Origin: Lachnospiraceae bacterium
GTDB lineage: Bacteria > Bacillota > Clostridia > Lachnospirales > Lachnospiraceae
Assembly: GCA_009774215.1 (NCBI GenBank)
Contig: VSNH01000221.1
Span: 3,681-46,005, forward strand
Length of the DNA stretch: 42,325 nucleotides
Reading direction: 5' to 3'
The notes under the pieces were generated by a model that made no database searches, was not told the DNA's origin, and worked only from the letters and a program-made list of their open reading frames with translations. The translations under genes and the position numbers were made by a program. Positions 1 to 8,079 of the stretch are shown one piece after another; position 1 is the first letter of the stretch; each line of letters opens with the position of its first letter.

Positions 1-60
1 GGCGTTGTTGCCGGAACGCAACCCGACACGGGCCGGCGAGTTCTGTCCCCAGAATTTATC
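1..60 (-). other. Candidate start of a DGR variable region
   Basis: The last residues before the window edge, ARVGLRSGNNA, follow a GNVSEW-type C-lectin core and include consecutive AAC codons. In Bacteroidales DGR target proteins the variable repeat begins at such an R-V-x-L-R-S/G-G segment and is rich in AAC/AAT codons. No template repeat or reverse transcriptase is in the window; they would have to lie to the left. This is an inference from family pattern. Confidence 0.45.
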
Positions 61-3000
61 CCCGTAATGAGTTGTCTCGGTAGCCCCGACAAGCACAGGC
101 ACCACGTCCATGAATCGCCCGTTATGAAGTTCGGTAATCCATGAATCGGAGATGGTCGCGCTCTTGACTTTGCGGTCTCCCTGGTCTTTAAGGGTGCAGA
201 CCCAGTAATCGGAACTGAAGCCCTCCATCCATTCTGACACATTGCCCCAAAGGTTTTCATATCCGAGGGCATTTATTGAGGTGGCATTTCTTAATGTGTT
301 GGTGTCGTCGTAATACCAGCCTCCGGCAGCTCCGAGTGTCGCCGTCGGTAGTTTGATAGTATCTTTCATTCCGAGGAAATCGGTCTTACCCGTCGGAGTG
401 GTGTTTGAGCCGGAGCCATATCCGCATACGTCGGAACTGTCGCGGTTGCCGTATGTGGCAAAGAAAAGCCGGGCGATGTCGCGGTGCATGGCATAGGTTA
501 TCAGAGTGAACCCTTCGCCACGTTTGCGGCAATAATCGGCGAATTGCGCCTGTGATACGCTGCAAGTTGGGGCCACTCCGTTGATACTGCGAATCTGCAA
601 ATTGCCGTAGTATGCTTTATTCACACCACAGAGATATTCCCCGGTATTCCATGCGTCAGGCTCGATAGCGTCTATCTGGTCGGAGGTGGTGAGCCACACG
701 AATGAGAAAGACCCTTCGCGAAGACAGGTGAAAGCGATTTTTTCAGCCTTAGCCGGAACGGAGGTAAACAAGTAGCTGCTTTCGGTCATTCGCCCGGAGT
801 TGGCTGCGGCACGGCCTACAATATTATTGGCTGCGTCAAGGAAAACAGCACCGTAAACCGAAGAATTGACAGCCGGCCACCTCACCTGCCTGTAACCGGC
901 TACCGGGGCAATAAACACCCGGTAATCATCATAAACCGTAATGCTTTCGTCCAACGTGGCGTATGTGGAAGCGACACGACAAGCCGAACGGTCGATAAGT
1001 TGCATATCCTCCGGGTAGAGTTTCACACCTTCGGGGGTGGTAACTTTTTTCAGCGAACTGAAACAGTCATAATGGCAACGGTTTATAAAATCATCAATGC
1101 CCTTGCACCAACGGTCTGGCTCGTACATCATAACGTCGCCTTCGTCCGCCTTTGTCGGGTGGGCGAATCCCTGAAGGTTGGCCTCTGTACCGTCGTGGTA
1201 TTTACGGCTGTCCGAATCATCAAGCGGGCAGACGGTCATTTCACCCTGCGCCGTGTACTTGGCCATGACGCGGTGGCGTTTGGCGAGAATCGCGGCGATA
1301 TGGGCCGACGGTTGAAACTCGTTATCGTAGTCGTAGCCGGTTTCATTGTCGAGATTGGAAATGTTCTTACTGTCTGCAACCGTTTCGTCGTACTTGATAA
1401 CCGTCCATTCCGGCTGCAAAATGTTGAGTTCCGGGAAATGCGCCTTTAACTCGTTATACTCTGATTCTGGGAGATACTTTGTAAGTTGGTAAGTACCGAC
1501 AAGGCGGCAAGTGTTGACGGTATTTCCGTTTTCATCGACGCCTTTCATCGTAAGGAACTGCCGGAGCAGTTCGCCGCGTCCGCTCTCGTTTATGCCGGTA
1601 ACACGTAGATAGGTCGTAGTCGGGCATTTCTTCAGTATGTCGCGCCAGTCGAGCTGCGGGCAGTTGTCAACCACAAGGCGGTTGACAGCCACGTTTGCCG
1701 GAATCTGCAAGCCGGAAGGCGCGAGGCTCTGAAGGTATCGGAGTTCAAGCGTCTGGAGCGTCGCCGGAAGTTTCGCAGTGGCGAGTTTTCCGCCCTGTGC
1801 GAAAATAACATTGGTGAGCTTCGTGTCTGCTCCGTCGAAAGTGTCGAGTTTCTTGTTTTCGGAAAGATTGAGCGACAACAATCCGTTCAGGCCGTTGACA
1901 TTGATACGCTGGAGATTTCGGCACGAATCCACAACAAGGCCGGTCAGCGTGGTTTGTCCGTCAGCACATGAGGCGTTAAGGTCGGTAAGCCGGATACACT
2001 TGTTAAGGTTGAGTGTCCCGACGATTGCGTGGCTTATCTTCGTAAGGTCCAGCCCCCGGATTCTTGAAGCCCCGTAAACATTCTGAGGGTCGTTTACGAT
2101 AAGATTCTGCCGGAATGTCAGTTCTACCGTATCGCCCGGATTCTCGGCGCGTAGGCCGTGAACCGTCGGGTCGCCGTTAGTCATTCCGTAACCGAAACAG
2201 AACCGCTCGGCTGCGGTGATTGTGAGGGCGCGAGGATTGGCCGCGAAGTTATAAGACAGATAGATGGGAAAAGCGTCATCGCGGTAAGTTCCAGCGCAAT
2301 ACTCCGAATCCAAAAGGTTGAAGCGGTTGACAATGGTATAGGTTCGGTGCGCATAGCGCGAACCCTGAAGGGCAAAAAGATAGTCCTTGCCCTGTTCAAG
2401 CAGTGGAAGAATGTATTTATATTCCCCGTCCTTGTTGTAGATACGTTCGGCCCATGCGCCCATCATTTCCTCGTTGAATACCTTTAAGACGTATTCCGTT
2501 GACATATTGGCGCGTATGGTCTTGGCTGCCTCGGCGAGTTTTTCGGGGCAAGCGCGTACCAGTTTCCACAGTTCCGAATCATGGCCGGCGAAACAATAGG
2601 CTCCCTGGGATTCATCGAAAGAATCGAAAGTTATCATATAGTCGAACTTCAGGTAAGAATCGTTTCGCTCACCAAGCAGAGTGTCCATGTCGTAGGGTAT
2701 GAACATCCAGTGAATACCGTCCCACGTTACCAACATCATATTTTTGGCACGGTTATCCACGGCCATGAAGTAGTCCGTAATGATATACCATGCGAACGGC
2801 GAATCATTAAGGAAATAATCCCGGTATTCAGAAAGGAACTTCGATGGCTTGCCCTTGCAGTCCTGAATCCACTGCCAGAGGCGAATCACTGCGGCCTTGT
2901 CGTCCGCATGAGCGTCGGCCCACTTGGTGTCGGCCTTGAAGCGGAATTCCAGTTCATCATCGAAATTCGACATCGAGGCAGTACCGAACAGGCAGAGCGC

Positions 3001-6000
3001 GGCCGAGTTGTTCAGGAACTCCAGACAGATACATTTGTTACGCTGTCCGTTGAGCGTCGCCGCGTCGTTGAATCCCTCGATACCCTCGAATCCGTAGACA
3101 ATTGCGGAATCCGCCTTCTCGTTGTTGAAATTGTATTTTCCGAGGAACTTGGCGACGCCGGAACCGTCGTTGTCGTAGAAAAGATTTATCGGGAATCCGT
3201 CTACACCTATACGGACATCATAATCTCCCTTGTATGCAGCTTGCGGCGGTGTGAGCCAGCCACAACGGCGGAACACGTCGTTAACGATTCTGACACCGCC
3301 GGTGTTGTGGGTGCTGGAAGAATCCGAAAAATCGGCCTTCAGACAGAAGATTGATACAGGGCGCGCCCCCGGCTTGAACGAGTATTCCAGAGAAGGCACG
3401 TTTACACCGTTCACTTCCAGCGTCGTTCCGTACTGTTCCGAACGGAAGAAATAGAGGCGGTAATTCTTACGTGGGTAGGTAGTCGAAGATGTTCCCTGTA
3501 TGCGAAGGCCGATTTTACGGGCGACAAAATCATATTCCTTGCCATACTGCGAATAAAAGTAGACATCGACGGGAACCTCGAATTTCTTGTTATTGGTCTG
3601 ATTAACGAGGTCAACGTCTCCGACAATGCGCATTACGCTTTTACCCTGTGCGCGTAACTTGTCGATGCTCACCTCGTCGGTTTCATCGTCGAGAATGTCG
3701 TTTTTCTGAAACAACAACACCATTTCGTCGGCCGTGGTGCGGTCAATCATATAATTCGACAATATTTCATCATCGGACAGGGCGCGAGAGTAAATGCGGA
3801 CATTCCGCAATTCAACGTCTGCCGCGTCGCCACTGACTTTGATTTTCGCCGGGTTCATCTGAATGAGAGACGCGGCGGCCTGATACTGAAGGGAGCGGTC
3901 TCGGATTCCGTTCACATAGAGTTGTAAAAGCCGGTTTTCCGCCTTGCCTTCCACCACAAACGCCACTTTTATAGGCACGTCCGGGGCAAACTTTGTTTCA
4001 AGTTCCTGCCCTCCCGACACCACGATTTTAGCCTGTTCGGCCGTCATCTGGAAACCTACACCGTCGGCCATACACTCCATTACCACACCTTCGCGGTCGG
4101 CTACGTTGGAACACATCAGCTCCGCCTCGATAGTGAAGCCGGTAGCGGTCGCGTCAGTTACAAACGGAGTATCGTTTATTACGATATTCGCACCGTTGGT
4201 GAGAAGTAGCGCGTCGCCTGTCCATCCGTTCTTGTTCCAGTCAAAACCGTGGAAGTCCGTAGTTATACCCTTAAACTCCCACTTTGCCCGGTCGGTCTCG
4301 GCTTCGGAGTTGCTTCGCCCGGCGGCCGACAGCTTGACGCGGAGATTGTCGGTAACTTCCACCAGATTGATAGAAGATTCCACCACCTCGATATTGAAGA
4401 TATATTCTGTTTCCCCGGTCTTGAACTTCATCGCCTCCGTTCCCGATTGTGTGAAACGGTTGGTGTATTTCTGCACCGAACGGGGCGGCGACACGCGCTG
4501 CGAGACTATTCCGTTATGATATACGGTCATTTCCGCCGGAGTAATTTCGGGGTCATAAACAACGAAATCAAAATCAAGGCGTTCAAACTGTCCTACTTCA
4601 AGCGTCGGCGTAAGATAGTCCGAACCCTCGAAAATCCTTCCGTCGGGGAAGATTATCATCGTGCCTATGAAAGGAGCAGACACACGTCCGGCCGCGTCCT
4701 TCTTCAGAAGGTCGATATATACCGATTCCGAAACAAGGGTGAGGGTTTCCGAGGCTTCGAGTGTGGCAACCATCTGGACGTTGTGGCAGCCGAGTGTCAG
4801 TCCAGACATCGGCACTGAAAAGCTGCCGTTTGTCTTGCCTGACTTGGTTACCACGGTAGACTTGTATTCCTGTCCGTCAAGATATAGCGTTATGGTCTTT
4901 GAGCCTGAACCCGATACGGTGAAAGGTATGGTAACGGTTTCATCAGGGCCGTAACCGCCTCCGGCGATAGAGTTTGCCAGATTGTACGCGCTTGAAAGAG
5001 CCAGTGTTTTCGCCTCCACACCGGCCACGGCCTGACGGGAGCGAGTTGCCCCAGTCTCCGGGTCTATAACGGTGGCTTTTACCGTAATGTCGGTTTTCCC
5101 ACTCCTGACATACCCGGTAATGTCAAGGTCATAAGAACCCCGTGCCACGTCATTGAGTACCGTCGAGAACGTCGTAACTGCTCCGTTCTTTACGGTAATT
5201 TCAATCGTGGCGCGTTGGCCGGTGGATTCTCCGTTCTGGTCGCCTCCGAGATATTGGTGGTCGAAAAAGTAGGAAAGCATTACCGGGCTGCCCTCACGAA
5301 TAACCGGGTTGTCTACCGAGGCGGAAAGCACGATTTTTGCGGATTGGCCCTGTTCACTTCCGCCTCCACCTTTCCCTACGGGAATATCACCCCCGGCGAT
5401 TTCAACGCGGCTGCTGTTTAGTATGGCGATATGTGCTTCCGTCTCGTCCTCGTTCAATGAAATGTCAAGGTCGGCGACGGTCTTTGCTTCCAGTTCCGCG
5501 ATTTTCTGCGTTATTACATTGTTCTGTACCGGGTTTGTCGATTGCGCATTGAGGGTTTCGTCGATTTCCACCTCGTCAACGGTTATATTAACAACACCGT
5601 CAGCGTCCGGGGCGACAGTCTGGTTATTGAGTTTAATCCCAGTAATGGTACCCTTCCCGCCGGTGTCCTCCCATGCTGACGCGGTTTCCCACTGTGTCAG
5701 CGTCGAGCCTTTGAACTGTTTGGTTTCCCACTCGCCTGTGCCGAGGCGGTAAGTAATCCAGCGTCCGAGTGCGCGATGTGTTGCCGGAACCGCTTCGATT
5801 GCGCTCTGAAGGTCGTAGAATCCGTTTTGGGGTGGCACAAGTTCCGTTATGTTGATAAGGTTGCCGGCTCCTTTTTGTCCGACACCCTGCCAATCTTCCC
5901 ACACGATTGAGGCCCCCGGTCTGCCGGAAAATGCTCCCGTTCGGTATTGCAGTCCGTCGGAATCGAACAGATATTGTGCTATTTTCAGCGACTGCCCCCC

Positions 6001-6645
6001 TCCGGCAAGGCGTTGGCCCGGCATACTTTTGACAATAAGGATATTTCGGGTGCTTCCCATAAGCACTGTGGCGGGGTTATAGTAATATATCCCGGTATCT
6101 GTCGTGGTATCAAGGTCGAGTGTGTCAACGACGTGAATAGCGGTGTTAAGTTCTTCGACAACCGAAATTCGGTCATCGTGGCTTTCATCAATGGAATTCA
6201 GACGCTCCACCTCCCTGTCAAAGTCATCAAGCCTCTGACGTATCGCGTCCAAAAGACTGACGAGGCTTTCATTGTCCTTGATTCCACTAAGGAAGGCTAT
6301 TACCTCGTTGAAACTTTCGATTGCGGCGGTCGCGTTCTTCCCTAAAAGAGTGTTGATTGCCGCCTCGTTGGATTTGGATTTTGCGTCTGCCGCGTTGGCG
6401 GTGTTTCTTACTGCCGCTATTGCAAGCTGCACCGTGTCAATAGTACGTTGCAAAGCCGCGTCGGCGGCCTGCCGCTCGGCTTTCTCGGTCGCTACTGCCG
6501 AATTGTTCGTTAAAAGATTCTTGTAACCTTTATTGAGGAAATCGAACACGGCGGCCACCATTTCGTTGGTAACGCTTTCCGGGTCTTCGGCGTTCTGGAT
6601 AGTCAGAATAAGGCTATCTATGAAATTTTGTGTGGTATCTGCCAT
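1..6645 (-). CDS. Giant tail fibre / receptor-binding protein, C-terminus cut by window edge
   Basis: Open frame from ATG at 6645 to base 1 without a stop: 2215 codons seen, C-terminus missing. I translated it by eye. Residues 1-200 are Ala/Asn/Asp-rich and helical, suiting a fibre attachment shaft. A STNPVQN motif, common in phage fibre-like proteins, lies near residue 371, followed by a GGGG linker and beta-rich Ig-like stretches. Residues ~800-975 look LamG/concanavalin-like (LLQLYVNG, then VRIYSRALSDDEI). Residues ~1030-1335 resemble CotH kinases (QGTSSTTYPRKNYRLYF, DNRAKN at 1297-1302, YDMD at 1318-1321). Residues ~1510-1700 look leucine-rich-repeat-like. From ~1950 the frame resembles FGE-sulfatase/C-type-lectin folds (GNVSEW at 2134-2139, then ARVGLRSGNNA at the edge). 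The frame starts 7 bp after the stop of the preceding tail gene, so it is probably cotranscribed with it. Host binding is inferred from position, size and the carbohydrate-binding-like domains. Confidence 0.85.
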   Translation of the reverse strand, partial: MADTTQNFIDSLILTIQNAEDPESVTNEMVAAVFDFLNKGYKNLLTNNSAVATEKAERQAADAALQRTIDTVQLAIAAVRNTANAADAKSKSNEAAINTLLGKNATAAIESFNEVIAFLSGIKDNESLVSLLDAIRQRLDDFDREVERLNSIDESHDDRISVVEELNTAIHVVDTLDLDTTTDTGIYYYNPATVLMGSTRNILIVKSMPGQRLAGGGQSLKIAQYLFDSDGLQYRTGAFSGRPGASIVWEDWQGVGQKGAGNLINITELVPPQNGFYDLQSAIEAVPATHRALGRWITYRLGTGEWETKQFKGSTLTQWETASAWEDTGGKGTITGIKLNNQTVAPDADGVVNITVDEVEIDETLNAQSTNPVQNNVITQKIAELEAKTVADLDISLNEDETEAHIAILNSSRVEIAGGDIPVGKGGGGSEQGQSAKIVLSASVDNPVIREGSPVMLSYFFDHQYLGGDQNGESTGQRATIEITVKNGAVTTFSTVLNDVARGSYDLDITGYVRSGKTDITVKATVIDPETGATRSRQAVAGVEAKTLALSSAYNLANSIAGGGYGPDETVTIPFTVSGSGSKTITLYLDGQEYKSTVVTKSGKTNGSFSVPMSGLTLGCHNVQMVATLEASETLTLVSESVYIDLLKKDAAGRVSAPFIGTMIIFPDGRIFEGSDYLTPTLEVGQFERLDFDFVVYDPEITPAEMTVYHNGIVSQRVSPPRSVQKYTNRFTQSGTEAMKFKTGETEYIFNIEVVESSINLVEVTDNLRVKLSAAGRSNSEAETDRAKWEFKGITTDFHGFDWNKNGWTGDALLLTNGANIVINDTPFVTDATATGFTIEAELMCSNVADREGVVMECMADGVGFQMTAEQAKIVVSGGQELETKFAPDVPIKVAFVVEGKAENRLLQLYVNGIRDRSLQYQAAASLIQMNPAKIKVSGDAADVELRNVRIYSRALSDDEILSNYMIDRTTADEMVLLFQKNDILDDETDEVSIDKLRAQGKSVMRIVGDVDLVNQTNNKKFEVPVDVYFYSQYGKEYDFVARKIGLRIQGTSSTTYPRKNYRLYFFRSEQYGTTLEVNGVNVPSLEYSFKPGARPVSIFCLKADFSDSSSTHNTGGVRIVNDVFRRCGWLTPPQAAYKGDYDVRIGVDGFPINLFYDNDGSGVAKFLGKYNFNNEKADSAIVYGFEGIEGFNDAATLNGQRNKCICLEFLNNSAALCLFGTASMSNFDDELEFRFKADTKWADAHADDKAAVIRLWQWIQDCKGKPSKFLSEYRDYFLNDSPFAWYIITDYFMAVDNRAKNMMLVTWDGIHWMFIPYDMDTLLGERNDSYLKFDYMITFDSFDESQGAYCFAGHDSELWKLVRACPEKLAEAAKTIRANMSTEYVLKVFNEEMMGAWAERIYNKDGEYKYILPLLEQGKDYLFALQGSRYAHRTYTIVNRFNLLDSEYCAGTYRDDAFPIYLSYNFAANPRALTITAAERFCFGYGMTNGDPTVHGLRAENPGDTVELTFRQNLIVNDPQNVYGASRIRGLDLTKISHAIVGTLNLNKCIRLTDLNASCADGQTTLTGLVVDSCRNLQRINVNGLNGLLSLNLSENKKLDTFDGADTKLTNVIFAQGGKLATAKLPATLQTLELRYLQSLAPSGLQIPANVAVNRLVVDNCPQLDWRDILKKCPTTTYLRVTGINESGRGELLRQFLTMKGVDENGNTVNTCRLVGTYQLTKYLPESEYNELKAHFPELNILQPEWTVIKYDETVADSKNISNLDNETGYDYDNEFQPSAHIAAILAKRHRVMAKYTAQGEMTVCPLDDSDSRKYHDGTEANLQGFAHPTKADEGDVMMYEPDRWCKGIDDFINRCHYDCFSSLKKVTTPEGVKLYPEDMQLIDRSACRVASTYATLDESITVYDDYRVFIAPVAGYRQVRWPAVNSSVYGAVFLDAANNIVGRAAANSGRMTESSYLFTSVPAKAEKIAFTCLREGSFSFVWLTTSDQIDAIEPDAWNTGEYLCGVNKAYYGNLQIRSINGVAPTCSVSQAQFADYCRKRGEGFTLITYAMHRDIARLFFATYGNRDSSDVCGYGSGSNTTPTGKTDFLGMKDTIKLPTATLGAAGGWYYDDTNTLRNATSINALGYENLWGNVSEWMEGFSSDYWVCTLKDQGDRKVKSATISDSWITELHNGRFMDVVPVLVGATETTHYGDKFWGQNSPARVGLRSGNNA

Positions 6646-6652
6646 TTTATCC

Positions 6653-7831
6653 TTAATTAAACTGTTTGCTGAACTGTTTCGAGAATATGCGCGGTTTGCG
6701 GTTCTCGCTTCCGTCGATAATATCCTGCATGATGTTTTCTTCGGAAGATGATATTTCGAGTTTTACGGTAAACTTCTGCGGCGATTCCGGGCGCGGGCGG
6801 TAAGTCAGTTCCTCCACCGATGGGATAACCTTTATCGGTAGCGGTGTCAGGTCGAGCAAATAGACTTCCTCGCTGCCTAACATATCCATTAAGAACCGTA
6901 TTTCGTCCGGGCGTTTCACTCCTGTCTCGACGCTTATAGACTGCTTGCGTTCCACTCTTTCACGGTCGGTGAAAAACTCCGTCGTTCTTGTGTCGTACCG
7001 TTTGAACTGCGATTCGTCCGCGTCGGTATATTCCGGCGTTATAGAGAGTTCCCCGGTAAGTTCGATTATCTCGAACACTCCGAGGGAATTGCGGAACTTC
7101 AGGCGGTAGCGTTCCCGTGTAGGGTCGCAACGCTCCACCACGATACGACACGAAAAATTGGAATTATAGTACACGTCGAACACTGACGAAAGCACCTGTT
7201 CTTGTTCCGCGAAATATCGCCGGAGAGCCGCCACGTCGAGGACGGCCACCCCTTCGTCAAAACTGTCATTCTCATATATCGAACCGTTTGTGCGCTCAAC
7301 TATCCTTATAAGGTCGCCGGTTCGGCGAGGAAAAAAGTAAAGCGGATAAAGTTCCGTTTCCTTCATCACAATGCGCCATGAGGCTGTCCGCGTCGTCAGG
7401 AAAAAATTGCCTTTGGGATTGAAGAAACGTTCCTGAAAAATATCCTTGTTGAGTTGCAGAAGGCGTTTGAAATTCTGCCGGGATATTCCTCCCGGTATCA
7501 CTATGCAGTTATATTCTGCCTCGTAACCGTCAAATTCAAATAAGCACGACAATTCACGGTCGCACATATCTCCGGTGTCCTCAATCTGCCATATCGGCGA
7601 AATATTGCCTTCCGGCGGCTCGTTGAAAAACGTAACAAAAGCGTCCGCAATTTCCGCGACATTCATAGACAACGGGGGCGAGAACCGCCCTTCGTAAATT
7701 GTGGTGCCGGCATAGATTATTTCACACCTTCCGTCCGGGATTTTGTTCGGGTTGTCAATCGGAAACGATTCCCGTAAGATAATCGGATTCCGAGAGAAGG
7801 CATAGCCGCTTTTTATTCCTTGAACATTCAT
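6653..7831 (-). CDS. Tail-tip protein of unknown fold, 392 aa
   Basis: I do not recognise a named family. The protein looks beta-rich, begins MNVQGIKSGYAFSRNP, and has no signal peptide, transmembrane segment or obvious catalytic motif. It lies between the 828-aa tail protein and the giant fibre, the usual place for distal tail, baseplate or fibre-connector proteins. Its stop is 7 bp before the fibre start, and its start is 3 bp from the stop of the 68-aa gene upstream, so the block is almost certainly one operon. A structural role in joining fibre to tail tip is inferred from position only. Confidence 0.75.
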   Translation of the reverse strand: MNVQGIKSGYAFSRNPIILRESFPIDNPNKIPDGRCEIIYAGTTIYEGRFSPPLSMNVAEIADAFVTFFNEPPEGNISPIWQIEDTGDMCDRELSCLFEFDGYEAEYNCIVIPGGISRQNFKRLLQLNKDIFQERFFNPKGNFFLTTRTASWRIVMKETELYPLYFFPRRTGDLIRIVERTNGSIYENDSFDEGVAVLDVAALRRYFAEQEQVLSSVFDVYYNSNFSCRIVVERCDPTRERYRLKFRNSLGVFEIIELTGELSITPEYTDADESQFKRYDTRTTEFFTDRERVERKQSISVETGVKRPDEIRFLMDMLGSEEVYLLDLTPLPIKVIPSVEELTYRPRPESPQKFTVKLEISSSEENIMQDIIDGSENRKPRIFSKQFSKQFN

Positions 7832-7834
7832 ATC

Positions 7835-8041
7835 TTACAAATGAAGTGTTACGACGGCCACCGAACCGTTGAAAGAGGTTTCAGGACCAAGCGAGTTAAC
7901 GAAATTGTCGCGCTCCGGCGACGGCGTTACCATAAAATCAATAAAGGTACGGAGGGAGCCGGTATGGCTCTTCCTCCATATATCGTAATACTTGGCAACG
8001 TCGGCAAGCTGCGGCGCGGAAACTACATTGTTATTATCCAT
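7835..8041 (-). CDS. Small tail-region protein, 68 aa
   Basis: Small open frame filling the gap between two tail genes, starting MDNNNVVSAPQLADVAKYY. It ends 3 bp before the start of the 392-aa gene and starts 38 bp after the stop of the 828-aa gene, which fits a genuine operon member. No family is recognised. The N-terminal half is probably helical and the C-terminal half (SFNGSVAVVTLHL) a beta strand, so it could be a small baseplate or tail-tip component. Confidence 0.6.
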   Translation of the reverse strand: MDNNNVVSAPQLADVAKYYDIWRKSHTGSLRTFIDFMVTPSPERDNFVNSLGPETSFNGSVAVVTLHL

Positions 8042-8079
8042 ATTGCAAAATTGGCGTTAAAACGTAGCCGGACAAAGGA

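Noticed and set aside
2581..3354. 257-aa plus-strand open frame
   Set aside because: Lies wholly opposite the CotH-like part of the tail fibre, whose minus-strand translation has clear domain motifs; the plus frame is compositional shadow.
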